Source: Apostichopus parvimensis (Eukaryota > Echinodermata > Holothuroidea > Aspidochirotida > Stichopodidae). From it: a stretch of DNA of 64,000 nucleotides. The stretch lies in the NCBI GenBank assembly GCA_000934455.1, contig KN887581.1:1-64000 (forward strand), read 5' to 3'. The position numbers and the translations under genes are program-made. The notes under the pieces are model-generated. The model ran no database searches. It was not told where the DNA came from and was given only the letters and a program-made list of their open reading frames with translations. Positions 22,355-34,700 of this stretch are shown piece by piece (the first letter of the stretch is position 1; every line of letters begins with the position of its first letter).

Positions 22355-25300
22355 ATCTTGGAGAATGAAACGCTCATCGAGCTGGTTAGGAAGCATCCGT
22401 GTCTTTACGATCCTTACGATCCTAGACTTCCAGAGCATAGGGATGCCCAGCTATGTGTTAACGTTTGGCAGAGCATTGCCAACGTTATGAAGAGAATAAA
22501 TTGCGGTGGGTAGGTCTCAGGCCTAACCTAACGTAATCCATGGTAATGATGCCTAGGATGGGTTTAACGTTAGAAGCATAGGCCTACCTTCGGTTTAGGG
22601 CCTATTAGGTTTTATAGATCGGCAGTTAGACATGGTATGTACAGTACTGCTACTAGGCTAGGCTTACTTGTACAAGTACTAGGCCAAGCATCACCGATCG
22701 AGAAACTTTGACTATGATGATTATGAATATGGTTATGAATATAGTTAGACGTAGGGGCCTAGTCCTGGTCTATGTTGCATGGGGGAGGACTAAATATAGG
22801 CCAAAATAATGATGAGCTCAGAAATCGAATTAAGTAATTTATGTGATAATAGAAATGCCAAAATTTTAACAATAACTGCAGCAATGACAAAATAGGCCTA
22901 GGTCTATGTTTGGTGTCCCTTTTTCCAAAATTTGGTACAAAATAACGATTCCTTTCGACCGAAGGAGCTAATTATTTAATCAGTGCAGTTGACATTACTC
23001 TTAAAAACGCCTATGGTGCCTAATTTCATACATGGTGCTTTGCTTTCTCCAAAAACCCACAACAATTTAAACTAATTGCATGATCTTTATTTTCTGTGCT
23101 GGTTTGATGGCAGGTCACATATGCTTAGTGGCATCAAAGCAGACAATTTTCGAGTTCTAAAACATGTTTACATTAGGAGTCATCATTTTCTCAAGACAAA
23201 CACTGCAGGTTAATGTAGTTCTAGTATAGGCCTTCCTCTCTAGGTGTAAACAGTACAAACATTCGGGTGCAGGAAATTTGGCGACACACGAAAATAGGGA
23301 CATTGCTGTATATATAGTAAGGGCATATTTTAAGTCATCAGATATTTGTGGAGTGTTCAGTTACATATTTTAGGGATTGAAAAAGCAAATGTGGGAATTT
23401 ACAGTCCTTGTTCATTTCTTTTCATCTTTATCAATTAGCATAATGATACACTGGAGAAACTTTGATAAAACTTCTTATGAGCTTATTTAGAGTATTTCCT
23501 TCATCATTTCAGCATCGGAGTGGAAGAAAAGGTGGCGAAACCAACGGGACAGTTACATAAAGAAACGGAGAGAAGTTAAAACAAAGAAAAGTGGACAGGC
23601 TGCCGAAAGGGCACAAAAATGGAAATATTTCGATATGATGTCTTTTCTTGACCACTTTATTGAAGAAAATAAAGTAATAATTTAAAATCGGTAAACTTTC
23701 TGAGATCATTAAACAATCCTCATCAAAAGTCCATATCCTGGCTATATATTAATTGGCAATGATCGATTTGAAATGCTGAGAAAATTACATTTTGTGCTTG
23801 CTTGCTGAAGGAAAAATAAATTTGGCTTTAAAATTTCTGTAATTACTGCAGTCTAATTCAATGTGGGGATATGATCCGATTTTTACAGGGTTCAGTTTGT
23901 GGTAACCAAAACAACCACCCTCTGTTATTCAAAGGACTTGTACAAATGAAGCAATATGTTGTACAACTCATTTGCAACATCTTATTCTCTTTCTACTACA
24001 GTACTGGAAGCAACATTCCAAGTGGGGGTAAGATATCTCTTGATGGTGAAGTGTATGGTGGTTCGACTTCAATTGGAAGGTAAACATATTCTGCTGGGGC
24101 ATGTTTTCAGTTTGACACTTCATGCCATGAAAATATCTCGAGTCACATAGGATTCTTGCCATTCAACTAGAGCTACATTGCAGAAATACTCCTTAAATAT
24201 ATCCCTGCATTGGATGGCCTCTACCCCAGCTCTGTTTCCAATCCGAGGAATGTCTCTTAGGCCTTCTACTGCCATTCTTTCAGATCCTTGGTTCAGTTAT
24301 TTGGGCTGGGGTTGTATCTCTTTGTATAGGATTGCTAAGAAGACATGTTGCCTTGACAATGTCGTTGACCCATTCTGCTCGAACGGCAATTTTCGTGTGG
24401 TAAACTCTCCACCGAGCAGCCAGTATACCGAAACAGTTCTCAACAATCCTTCGTGCTCTTGACAATCTGATATTAAAAAATTGCTGATCTTGCGGACAAC
24501 CCCTCCCAGGGTATGGACGAAGGATATGCTTTTGCAGTGGAAACGCCTCATCAACGACAAACACATAAGGGACTTTTCCAAGGTGTTCTGCTTCTGGAAG
24601 GGTTGAATCATCTGGTAGCTGTAAATTATCGGCTGCAATAGCTTTTCCCAGGTTTGAATTGGCAAAGACACCACCATCACTATTTCTGCCATATGCACCA
24701 AATATATGTTCGCATCAACTAATGCCATGAGGACTATAGAGAATGTGTTCTTATAATTGAAATAAAGTGATAGGGAAATTGGTGGCGCCTACATAACAAT
24801 ATGTTTGCCATCTATCGCACCCAAGCAATGTGGGAATTGCCACTTCGTCCAAAAATGACCTGCAATGAATTTCCATTTGCTACTGGTGTTTGGAACTGGC
24901 ATGAAAACGGTTGACAACCGATTCCATATCACCTTACAAACTTCACCAACAATATTACCAACTGTGCTGTATCCTACACGATAGTCAAATGCGATGGAAC
25001 GAAATGTTTCCCCAGTGGCCATAAATGTTAAGAAAAAGGTAAATATTGAGGAGAGTTGTCAGTCCAAGAAATTTTTTCAAGGAACATTGAGATTCAAAAC
25101 AAAGTATGGAATATTGAAAGGAAGAGGGAATTATTGCTTTCTTTTATAATTGGCCCTTTTCACAGTACAAGTGAAGCATTGTCGCCTGCCCCGTCACCAT
25201 CACCAGGAGAGCCAACCTTGGACTCAAGACCATCCACAAGCACATGTGATGCTGATGAAATGCCTGTTCAATTAAAAACTAACAGAAGGAACAAAGAGAG

Positions 25301-25547
25301 ACAAGAAAGGGATAGTGGGCTAGAACATGCACTGAAAGGCCTCATTCAACAACATAATCGACATTGGGAGGATATGGAGAAGGCTATGCAGCAGCCACCA
25401 CTAAAAGATGGTGATGAGTTGTTTTTTCAGAGTTGTGCAGAGAGAATGAAGAGCTTGTGTCCCCAATTCAGAAAATCCGGATCTGATTCAAGTCCCCATT
25501 ATGCCATTGCAACTTACAGCGACCATTTGTACAGCATTAATAAATGA
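22355..25547 (+). CDS. Harbinger MADF/BESS (Myb-SANT-like) DNA-binding protein
   Basis: Exon 22355-22505 encodes ILENETLIELVRKHPCLYD and VWQSIANVMKRINC, the start of a MADF domain. Exon 23513-23673 (after TTTCAG) joins in phase with ASEWKKRWRNQRDSYIKKRR and QKWKYFDMMSFLDHFIEENK, completing it. Exon 25166-25547 carries a Ser/Pro-rich linker, a basic patch (KTNRRNKERQERD) and the BESS-like motif DELFFQSCAERMKSLCPQF near the C-terminus. A 26-nt exon at about 24000 (YWKQHSKWG) would fix the phase between exons 2 and 4 but is speculative. No ATG was found for exon 1, so an earlier exon is likely. The TGA stop overlaps an AATAAA signal. In Harbinger elements the partner protein binds DNA and brings the transposase to the nucleus and TIRs. 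Confidence 0.7.
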
Positions 25548-25634
25548 ACTATAGGATGCATGAAAGCAATTCAATTTAAAATTTGTTATGTATAAGAACC
25601 ACATTGATTAAAATAAGCCTATTGTTTCTGCTGG

Positions 25635-25735
25635 AGGTCATTAGGGATAACGGGGAGTCAAGTTAGGAAAACTTTGTAAACATGATATCTTAAGAAGGGA
25701 AGCTTGGGCAAATCTCAAACTGTTAGGTAGGTGTA
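25635..25735. repeat. Dispersed intronic repeat (TTGTAAACA..ATATCT family), copy 1
   Basis: AGGTCATTAGGG ... AACTTTGTAAACATGATATC TTAAGAAGG resembles segments at 56020-56200 and 57480-57720. See those entries. Confidence 0.4.
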
Positions 25736-25742
25736 CAAAACC

Positions 25743-26200
25743 TAACACCACACTAAGTCAATGTGAAAATCTAGCCTATTCGTTTTTATCTGTTTATTCG
25801 CTCAATTTGTGTCGGTTAGCTGGCACTGAAAATTTTCACCAAATACTCTCGTTATTGCTGCTATCTTCGACCACATGTTACTTTAACACCACACTAAGTC
25901 AATGTGAAAATCTAGCCTATTCGTTTTTATCTGTTTATTCGCTCAATTTGTGTCGCAGTTAGCTGGCACTGAAAATATTCACCAAATACTTTCGTTATTG
26001 CTGCTATCTTCGACCACATGTTAGTTTAACACCACACTAAGTCAATGGGAAAATCTAGCCTATTCGTTTTTATTTGTTTATTCGCTCAATTTGTGTCGCA
26101 GTTAGCTGGCACTGAAAATATTCACTAAATACTTTCGTTATTGCTGCTATCTTCGACCACATGTTAGTTTAACACCACACTAAGTCAATGGGAAAATCTT
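25743..26200. repeat. ~143-bp tandem repeat, three copies plus a partial
   Basis: Units begin TAACACCACACTAAGTCAAT at 25743, 25884, 26027 and 26170 (periods 141, 143, 143). They contain TCTAGCCTATTCGTTTTTAT and ATTGCTGCTATCTTCGACC. Copies are about 97% alike, so the expansion is recent relative to the host element. The array lies inside the Harbinger element, between the first transposase exon and the MADF/BESS last exon. Confidence 0.9.
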
Positions 26201-27689
26201 TCAGGAAAAGCAGCAGGAGAACATTTTTTTGGACCTGTTATCAACCATGATCTAGTTTTTTTTGTGGCTTGTTTGTTGAAGGCCATGGAAGTACATGTGG
26301 TCCGAAAATTGGGTAAATTGAGGCAATTTTAGACCCCTTTAGGCCTCCCATGAGCAACGTAGGAAAATTGTTTACTACTGAGTGAAGAGGTTTGTTTACA
26401 AGTGACGAAAACTTCCGGCTCGGATAGCCAAAAAAATCTACATGGTCATGAGACAGAAAATTAATAGTGCAATGAAAGGCCTACTTGTCAGCTGTCCGGT
26501 GATGGGTAGCGTTTAGCTACTGAAAACTTCTATCTAGACTTAGAGACCACATTACTTTTGTGAGTTAGTGTGTAAGTCAATGGGGCTTTTAATGGGCGTA
26601 TGCTACTTTAATTTGATGGATTTTTTAACAGTAAAATCAAAGTTCATCTCTTGAAACATGCGTGAAAGAACGACGAATTACATTGTTTTGTTTCATATTT
26701 TTTTCTCATAGTCTTATCTTCTTGTACATAGCTTATACAAACTGCAAGTCTATGTCGAGGGCAGATAATTTCCCTGCTTCTGCAACGTTTTACTAAAGCT
26801 TCTTCAACGGTTGACAGGACTTGTGCAAATTGATCTTTGGTTAGACGAAAATATTGCTTGAATTTTTCGTTGTCAAACCTCAGTTCATTAACCAAAGAAT
26901 GATGACTGCGTCGGTTACGGAACAGTTTATGAACCCACCATCGCTGTTTTCTGTTTTTTTCTTGCCATTTCTTGAAATGAAAACCAGGATACAGTCATAG
27001 TATACAATCATTTAGTAATCCAGTATTCTCTTTCGGGTGCCTAGTCATTTTTGGACGATGGGCAGCTAGCTAGGGTTCATTTGGTTTAATAAATTTAAGA
27101 AACCTTTTAATAAGTGTGAAGAGAGTAAAAAAAAAATATAAGAGTCACGATTAAATAGCTTTTAGCAACGAAATCGGACACGAGCCAACAAATCTCTATC
27201 AATTCAATCGGACCTCCCTATACATAGGTCATAGCTAGGATTCTTGACTAGTGCATGAACTGCGCCGGGCATATCACACCTCTGCAGGATTTAGGTATCT
27301 AATGGAATTCGTATGTTGTGGGATTTTACATGACATTTTCTGGATAACAACCACAGACGATGTAACCTACCGGTAGTTTCATCGTATTTAACATAAGCCT
27401 AGGCTATTTTGAAACTCTCTTATGGAACAGATGAAATCCAAAAATGCTTCCAATGATGATCAAAACTGTTTCAAACACCCTCCTTCATCGTCAGATACAT
27501 CGAAATTATCAATATCAGGTGTTCTTCATGTGCATAGTCGTTGTAAACGCATTCTAGACGTGTTTGATGCGATTTTGCTAATATATTTTCTGATCCCTTA
27601 AGCACGGTCCCTTAGTTACGACCGCATCAGTATCAGATTCATATCCGCATTGTTGGAATAACAAACGTACGCATCCGCACATCGCAACC

Positions 27690-27732
27690 GTATGCCGCAA
27701 CCGCATTCCGTAACCGTGCTTATGGAATCCTA
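27690..27732. repeat. Right TIR of the Harbinger element
   Basis: GCCGCAACCGCATTCCGTAA followed by CCGTGCTTATGGAATCCTA. The last 19 bp are the exact inverse of the left end. Confidence 0.75.
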
Positions 27733-30100
27733 CCTTTCCACTACTTATAAAGCGCCAAAATCGTGATCGCGCGTATACCTACGGCAGCAGAATTAATGGA
27801 AGGCTCTGGGACCGCCCGATTTAACCAAAAAAAGCTGGAGAGAACCCTGTTTGTGCTCGTTCCATCGTAGTACACATGGCATGGAAGTAGACATCCATGT
27901 TCACGGCTTCGTATAGTTTGTCAAGGCGGGGCTAGTGTCAAAGACAGTATATCCATGCAATTTATGGATTTTCATTAGACCATGAGATATCCGTAATAAA
28001 TCCATGAAAACTTTTGGACAAATCTTTGTAAGGAACGCGGGTTCTTCCTTCGTTAGGAGAATTGTTTCAGTTAGGTATCTCGACAAGTAAGCAATATTCT
28101 GAAAACGATCACATAATGACTTCCATCCAAGTAAGCAAATTAATATTTGTTTGTTCTGGAATGAGGAAATGACGGACTTTTAAATCTCATCCTTTTTAAT
28201 GCCCCCCCCCCCCCCCCGCAAAATGATAAACGAGACATTATTAAAGTACTATAATCAGGGTCGTTTTCAAAGATTTTGCCAGCGTTACACCACACCACAT
28301 CACAATGCACTTTTAGTGTAAAAATGTATCCGCAGAGATCTATAACTGAAAACAAAACAAACAGAAGCAAATCATACATAGAAAAAGCTTGAAAAGAAGA
28401 AGAAAAAGGAACTTATGAAAGCGAAGGAAACACACTCATGTATTCTTCAGACTCTTTTTATCGATGTAAATCTAGCAATACCGTGTTTTCGTGCAGGCTG
28501 CGTTAAGTTCAGACGAGTTTTGGTATCGCGTACGACACAGGTTTGGTACGGGGGAACAAGCCATCCAAAACTGAAGCAATGTCCTTTAGATAGACTATGA
28601 AGGTAACTATATGTCAATGTTTTCCGAATTGTGTTCAAAAATATCAAAAGTTGGTACAAGACATTTCTTCATCTAGTCACCAAGTTTTTCATTCTAGCCT
28701 TCTTGAAGCTACAATGCCACGGATGGAAGTTAGACCCCATTGCCATTATTAAGTGAACTTCACTCGTGTTGAAAGGCTCGCTTTGCGTGATTCTTGAACG
28801 ACAAATGAGACCAATGATTTTGCAATGACCCAACACAAAAACAAACTGTGTCGGCGTGTCCAGACTTCCTTTCATAGACGAAACCCTTTAAACTTAGGTT
28901 AGGTACCGGTATAACATATTTACTCCTCTTCCCTACATATGACGTGACCTATTGTTATCATTTTCTACAATTCTTTCCACTTTTTTTCAGAACCATAGTA
29001 ACCGAATGAAACTGAGGCAATGCATGGAATTACAAACGGCATCCCCCATTTGCTCTATGATATTCGAATTCTGCACTTCTTGAGTATTAAACTGATACTT
29101 ACATGCACGTGCTACATGGTAAAATGAAAGAAGACGAAAACAATAGCCGCTACACTCCAATTTCCTATAGTTCTACTTCAGTCGTCACCGTGACACACAC
29201 ATTATTGCGCGAGAAAGCACAAACGTACATAAATATGTAGGCTTTAACTGCGCAATACTTTACATCGTCTGCTTCAAAAATAACATTTTAGATACATAGA
29301 CAGACAGATAGATAGATAATTATAATGTGATGAAAATCCACGGGTACTCCTATATAAACAAAAGTTGATAAGAATGGGTCCTTTAAATAGGGAGAGGGAC
29401 TAACAGAGTGCAAAGTAAACACTTATGTATTTTATTAAATATTTCGACCCCATTTGGGGACTTCTTCAGTAATGAACTGAGCTCATTCGAAGCACAACAA
29501 GCTGGCAAAGAGGAAAGATACACGCTTTCTATCTAAACATATTCTTTAACAGTTACTTTGTTGAGAATATATGCTTTTTCTGTCTAAAATCGTATACATT
29601 TTGAACAGAATACAATTGCAGTTTATGTATTTTGCATGTTAGAGAATAAATTATATATTCTTCGAACATTAAAATTTATTTATTTGTTAAAGAATATATT
29701 GTTACAGGATAGACATATTTAATGTAAGAGAATAAAATATTTGCACAGAATACACATTTGCTGTTAGAAAATGTTTGCAAGGTGTCAAAGCGTCATTAAC
29801 AAAGTAGAAAAATTCCGAGCGAGGCAGTCGGTATCACGCGATGTGTTTGCATATTTCTAAAATTTAATGGTATACAACGACTTTGAAGCGTTTACTACGT
29901 CATTGCTCTCGTCAAAATTCATCCCTACAAGACTCCTTGCCCTTCACTGACAACGTAGACTTGTAGGTACACTTGAACGCTGCTTTGCTGGCTTTCCATG
30001 CAAGTTTCTTTTACTGTAATGTTAAGGTGGCGCACGAGTACAGTTCGGCATCAGTTTAGCGCGCAAGGGAACCATCTCCGTCATTTCATTTATCATGCAC
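27733..30100. other. Gene-poor stretch with simple repeats
   Basis: No gene recognised. It includes a C run (about 28202-28217), a short (GATA)n tract near 29298-29320, and an AT-rich part (29490-29780) with many AGAATA motifs. Open frames at 28415-28600 (+) and 28669-28875 (-) have no recognised domain. Confidence 0.4.
29442..29469 (-). other. Hammerhead-like core sequence (tentative)
   Basis: On the minus strand CTGAAGA is followed by a short hairpin (CCCC-AAAT-GGGG) and then GAAA, the order of conserved blocks in a hammerhead ribozyme core (CUGANGA, stem II, GAAA). An extra A after CUGAAGA breaks the canonical 10.1-11.1 pair and no proper cleavage triplet closing stem III was found. Similar sequences often sit at ends of retroelements. 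This may be only a fragment of such an end. Confidence 0.25.
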
Positions 30101-30101
30101 A

Positions 30102-30480
30102 GCTTGACGCGCTAAGTAGCAGCGCGCATCGAGTTTATTAAACGTGGAGGACTCATGTCCTCGCACATAGAAGATTTCGATTTTTCGGTCATGTAGCAAA
30201 ACTTCCGGAGGACGCTCCAGCAAAGGTTGCTTTAAGAGAAGCACTCAGACATACTGCTAAACCAGTAGGAAGGCCCGTGACTACCTTGCTTGGAAAAATA
30301 AAGTCGCAATTTAAAGACGTTAATATTACAAGTTTCGAGGAAGCAATAAACCTTGCGCAAGAGCGTGATACGTGGCGGAGGTTAATCACTGAGCATGCCG
30401 GATAGACGAGACTCAACTTACTACTACTACTACTCATGTCAATTTGACGCGCGTATTTACTGTGCGATAGTTTATTAAAC
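30102..30480. repeat. ~40-bp direct repeats flanking a LINE fragment
   Basis: TTGACGCGCTA...ATCGAGTTTATTAAAC (30102-30143) resembles TTGACGCGCGTA...GATAGTTTATTAAAC (30442-30480); the last 12 bp, AGTTTATTAAAC, are identical. The LINE fragment lies between. The repeats could be an unusually long target duplication or an older direct repeat. Confidence 0.45.
30166..30436 (+). mobile_element. 5'-truncated LINE: reverse-transcriptase C-terminus and (TAC)n tail
   Basis: The frame reads HRRFRFFGHVAKLPEDAP, LRHTAKPVGRPVTTLLGKIK and LAQERDTWRRLITEHAG, then TAG at 30403-30405. 'FGHV.rlp.d', 'GRP.ttw...ik' and 'a.dR..WR.l' are the hallmark C-terminal motifs of non-LTR retrotransposon ORF2. A short 3' UTR ends in TACTACTACTACTAC, a simple-repeat tail of the kind several invertebrate LINE clades carry. 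Only about 80 codons remain, consistent with incomplete reverse transcription on insertion. The clade cannot be fixed from this tail. Confidence 0.8.
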
Positions 30481-30618
30481 TCGATGAGCAGCACGGTGCA
30501 AGTGTCAATCAGAAATAGATGGAGGCGCACACGCTTTCTTACGCACATAAGTATATTGTTCATCTCTAACAAAGGACTTCCATTAACGTCACACAAGAAC
30601 GAAAAAGTTCGACCTCCA

Positions 30619-30881
30619 TGTGAAAATCCGCCCTTTAGTGATACTGCCGTTCCTTTCCTGCCACCGTCCACTTTTTCACCTTTCAAGGTTATTGATCTGG
30701 AACTTTAGCCTGTGTGTTACGTAATCAATTCGCCAAGCCTAAACAAGCAAACGAGCGTGGACAAGTCACTCACACAGCTCGAATTACCCGCAATCTACGA
30801 GGAGAGTCTATTTAATTGCTCGAGGCAGCTGAAACTCTTATGGCAGTGAGACTAAAGGGAGCATTTTCAAATGTCACAGAG
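30619..30881 (+). repeat. Copy 1 of a ~255-bp duplicated exon-like segment
   Basis: GTGAAAATCCGCCCTTTAGT starts this segment and recurs at 39315. Similarity runs to about 30875, including AAGTCACTCACACAGCTC. Two stretches look coding: PPFSDTAVPFLPPSTFSPF and, in another frame, ANERGQVTHTARITRNLRG leading to LLEAAETLMAVRLKGAFSNV before a donor GAGG|GTAAGC. It precedes the SGNH exon at 31701 and may be an upstream exon of that gene. Confidence 0.6.
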
Positions 30882-31700
30882 GGTAAGCACAACAAACCTA
30901 CACACGTGTACGTGTTTTCTGCTAGTGCTACTATTGCCTACTATTCTAATGTTACACGCAATCGTACAAAGTGTTGCATGTTTTCCCCAGGGGAGGGTTC
31001 TGTAATCATTCGTCAGACGTCATACTGATGCAAGTCCTCTATTTTACGCTTACACAACACACCGAACGCAAACGATATTTCCCCGGGATGTTTTGCACAT
31101 CTGGTAGTTAGATCCGGTTTTTTAATATCAAAGGACGGAGATTATTCCATGCTAAAAAAGGGCCTAGACAAAAGTAGGATCTATGTATGAAAAAAGTTGT
31201 TTTTCCAGGGTTACCTCGGGAACTCACAGGCGAACTGACACCACTTCTCATTGTAATGAGTTGATGATATTGTCTAAGGGAACGATTTTCTCATTACAAT
31301 AAATACAGTACTGCACCTATATATAAACACAATTTAAGTAACAGTATAGAGTGTAGAATTGAAAGGTAATAGATACACGCGCATTACCCTAAAATAGGTT
31401 TTTAGTTCTTGTGATATTCGATCGGCCTTCACATTTGACACATGACATCATCAGCCACGAGAGACACGAAGCCTCATACTCAGGCACATACCCACCAAGT
31501 TTGAAGTTTATCGGACTTGTCGTCTACGATGATTATTTGACAAACTGTTTTACACCATATTACCAATTTCACTTTATACATCGTGACCTTCGACCTTCGA
31601 TGGTACTTTTCATAAATTTAATCGACGAATTTGATATTCTGAAGTCATTTAGAATGGGATGTTGTGCATATTAATTACCTGCTAAATATTAGTTTTTTAG
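30882..31700. other. No gene seen
   Basis: AT-rich sequence between the exon-like copy 1 and the first SGNH exon; probably an intron. Open frames here have no recognisable content. Confidence 0.4.
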
Positions 31701-34700
31701 GTCGTTTATTTCTACGGTGATTCGCAACTACGATGTCTTATAGATGGCCCTTATCTTTCTGTTGAGGACTTTCCTGTAATAGTTGGATTCAATTGTACTC
31801 CTGGTGGTCGATGCAGTCATGTTGCAATTGAAGTTGCTGCATCCACACCAGACGTTGTCTTCATCGAAGCCGGAACCAATAATGTATTCCATAAGACATC
31901 GCTGATCGACGATAAGAAGGAACTAAAGCAACAAGTCATCGCTACAAGAGCTAAATTTCCAAGCTCCAAAGTAACTTCCAAATTGAAAACGAACTATAAT
32001 ACACCGTTGGCTTTGTTAATTTGACAGAGCATGGCTTTATACGTACTCATGTTTATCGTTACTTAATTTCTGTCAGTTAGTTAATATGTTGCCTTACATG
32101 GTTATACATAGAAACCAATCAGACCACGGCTGTACTGTGATGACAAATGGGGTGTCTTAGCTTACCCCGGTGTTTGAGAAAGTGGCCAGATGCTACAGGG
32201 GTACACTCTCGTCCGTCAGATAGGGACATATGGTGTCCCGCCCGGAGCAAAAATATAAATGAAAGCGGACATGAATCGGAAGCTGCATTGTTATTCTCTG
32301 AAGACTAAATTTTTAATAAATTTTATATTTATACTCGAATTAATAAAAGAAACGCATGAAATAGACAAGGATTGGAAAGAGCCGTTTTTCATTGAAGATC
32401 ATGAAGTAGACAAGGTTTCAAGCTTCTTCTCCATTATAAGGTTAAATGAACTATAATAATAAAACAGTCTAATATGCAGCTTAAATATGCGGTTTTGAGC
32501 ATGTAAAGCTGGCATGTTCTTCTTCTTTGAGGGTAAAAAAGGTTTCTTTCTTGTTTAAAATCAGCTGTACAACCATTCAACACTTGTGAAACATTATTGA
32601 GAAGCGGTTTGCGTTTCAGTAATGTAAAAACTACATGAGCATGAGCACGGTAGCGGATGATCATTATTTTTTCTTATAGGCAAAATATAATGCATTCGCA
32701 ATGTATGGGCAGTGTGCGGGGAAGGAGTTAGCGTGTAATATCCCAATGATTTTTCCAATGGGCCAGTTTAATACATTGTAATATTCTCTCAAAATCATAT
32801 GGTGTTTGTTGTCGGCGGAGGATCGCCAGGTTGAGTCATGATGGGGGNNNNNNNNNNNNNNNNNNNNNNNNNNNNNNNNNNNNNNNNNNNNNNNNNNTAT
32901 GGTGTTTGTTGTCGGCGGAGGATCGCCAGGTGGGGGGGGGGGGGGGGGGAATAGATGATCTTCTTGATGAATAGGACACGAAGTTAAACTGACATGGTCG
33001 CCATCTTTTATTGAACCGTGTTGTCATGAAACGCCGTATATGACACTTATTGAGATGATATTGTAACACCCCCACTTGATCTCAAAACAGAAAATGTTTT
33101 CACACCTGACCATAAACAAAACTTTAATAATTAACACTAATCACTTAAAATAGCTTGCTAAATGTCAAGATACAAGTAATCATATCTGTAACATTGAACA
33201 CTTCTTGGTAATGATCTTTAAAACGTTGAGTTATGAATTAAGCTTATGATTAGGAATGTTCAAACACCGAAAAAGAACTTTGCAAACTTCTCTAATTTGA
33301 GCTTTGTTGCGGGGTTTGTCATCACATCTGCAATCATGTCCTCGGTTGGACAATAATGAATAATAATCTTTCCTCTATTAACTTCAGTACGAATGAAATG
33401 ATAACGAATATCGATGTGTTTAGATCTTTGGTGATTGATTGGATCTTTCGATAATGCAATTGTGCCTTGATTGTCCTAAAAAATTACAGCGGGTTTTGCA
33501 AGGCTCTCTGTGTGAGATACAAACTATCCTGCACTGTTGCTGCCAGTGCAATGTACTCTGCTTCACACGATGACAAGGCCACAGTGGGCTGCCTTTTGGA
33601 CTTCCAGGATATCAGAGGACCAGACTTGGTCAAACTGAAGTAATACCCACTAATGCTAAGCCTATCGTCAGTGGAGGAGGCCCAGTCAGCATCACTGTAA
33701 CCTATCAATGACAAGCCATCCTCCCACTTTCTATAGCACAACCTATAATGTAGAGTACGTTTCAAATATCTCAAAACATGTTTGACTGCCGTCCAGTGCT
33801 CTTCGAGTGGTTTTGACATATACTGTGACAATTTGGTAATGGTCCAGCAAATATCTGGTCTGGTACACACCATAGCATATATGAGGCTTCCCACAACTTC
33901 ACAATATCTTCTGGGATCAACTAGATCTTTACCATTACCCTCAATCTTTTGCTCAGAAGGGGTGGACCTTGGCTTACAATCACACATTTGATACCTTTCG
34001 AGCACTTTGCACAAATATTTGTTGTGACTCATTGTGACAACTCCATTATTTTGTTCAAAATCAATACCCAAGAAATATGACAGTTTACCTAGGTATTTCA
34101 TTTGAAATCTAGCTTTCAACATTTGTTTCACATGACACACTAGTTGTTCATTGCTTGCTGCAATAATCAAGTCATCTACCCAAATAAGTATTACAGTCAT
34201 TTCTCTCTCACCCTGTTTTATGTACACACAATGATCAACTGAACTCTGCACAAAGTCGTTTTCAAGTAGGAAATTGTGTAATACACTATTGCAGTTTCTA
34301 CCGGATTGCTTTAATCCATATAGGGATTTGTTAAATTTACACACCAACTTGTCTTCACATTGAGAGGGAATTTAAAAACCTTCAACTTGTTGCATATATA
34401 TTTCGCAATCAATTGGTGCAGTAAGGTACGCAGTCTTCACATCCATTTGGTGCAAAATCATATCATACTGTGCTGCCATTTGCATCAAAACACGCAGAGA
34501 GGTATGATTTGCAGTTGGGGGAAAAGTTTCCTGATAATCAATACCTTTAACTTTACTATAACCTTTAGCCACATACCTAGCTTTGTAAGTTTTAGAAGTG
34601 TCATGACCCTCTTTGATCGTGTACACCCAACGACCCCCACTGCATTTCGACCTTCAGGTTAAGTGGTTAGGGTAAAAGTATCATTCACTTTCAAAGAATT

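Larger units (their letters stand above)
24280..26978 (-). pseudogene. Harbinger DDE transposase, broken
   Basis: The first exon (about 26978-26644) reads KKWQEKNRKQRWWVHKLFRN and ELRFDNEKFKQYFRLTKDQF, the N-terminal part of Harbinger nucleases. The second block (25022-24789) has ATGETFRSIAFDYRVGYSTV and HCLGAIDGKHIVM with the first catalytic Asp. After a stop the frame continues YFNYKNTFSIVLMALVDA, then a frame change leads to GRNSDGGVF, YVFVVDEAFPLQKHI and LSRARRIVENCFGILAARWR with the catalytic Glu. The junction between the first two blocks has no clear AG acceptor. At least one stop and one frameshift disable the coding sequence. The family cuts and pastes the element at TIRs. Confidence 0.85.
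22069..27732 (-). mobile_element. PIF/Harbinger DNA transposon (~5.7 kb) with both genes
   Basis: The left end TAGGATTCCATAAGCACGG (22069) is matched by the reverse complement on the right, CCGTGCTTATGGAATCCTA, ending at 27732; both arms continue with CGGAT/CGG-rich subterminal sequence for tens of bases. Between them lie the two genes typical of the superfamily: a DDE transposase (minus) and a MADF/BESS, Myb-like DNA-binding protein (plus). A clear 3-bp target duplication is not visible, perhaps because the ends have mutated. The transposase is broken, so this copy is probably immobile without help. Confidence 0.8.

Noticed and set aside
25021-25060. U12-type (AT-AC) intron end before the second transposase block
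   Set aside because: A TTCTTAAC word is present and no AG acceptor exists, but spacing and phase do not give a clean junction; decay is simpler.
28669-28875. 68-codon minus-strand frame with a hydrophobic start
   Set aside because: Looked briefly like a receptor fragment but no diagnostic residues support it.
30189-30686. 165-codon minus-strand open frame
   Set aside because: Antisense shadow of the LINE fragment, whose plus-strand translation has clear reverse-transcriptase C-terminal motifs.
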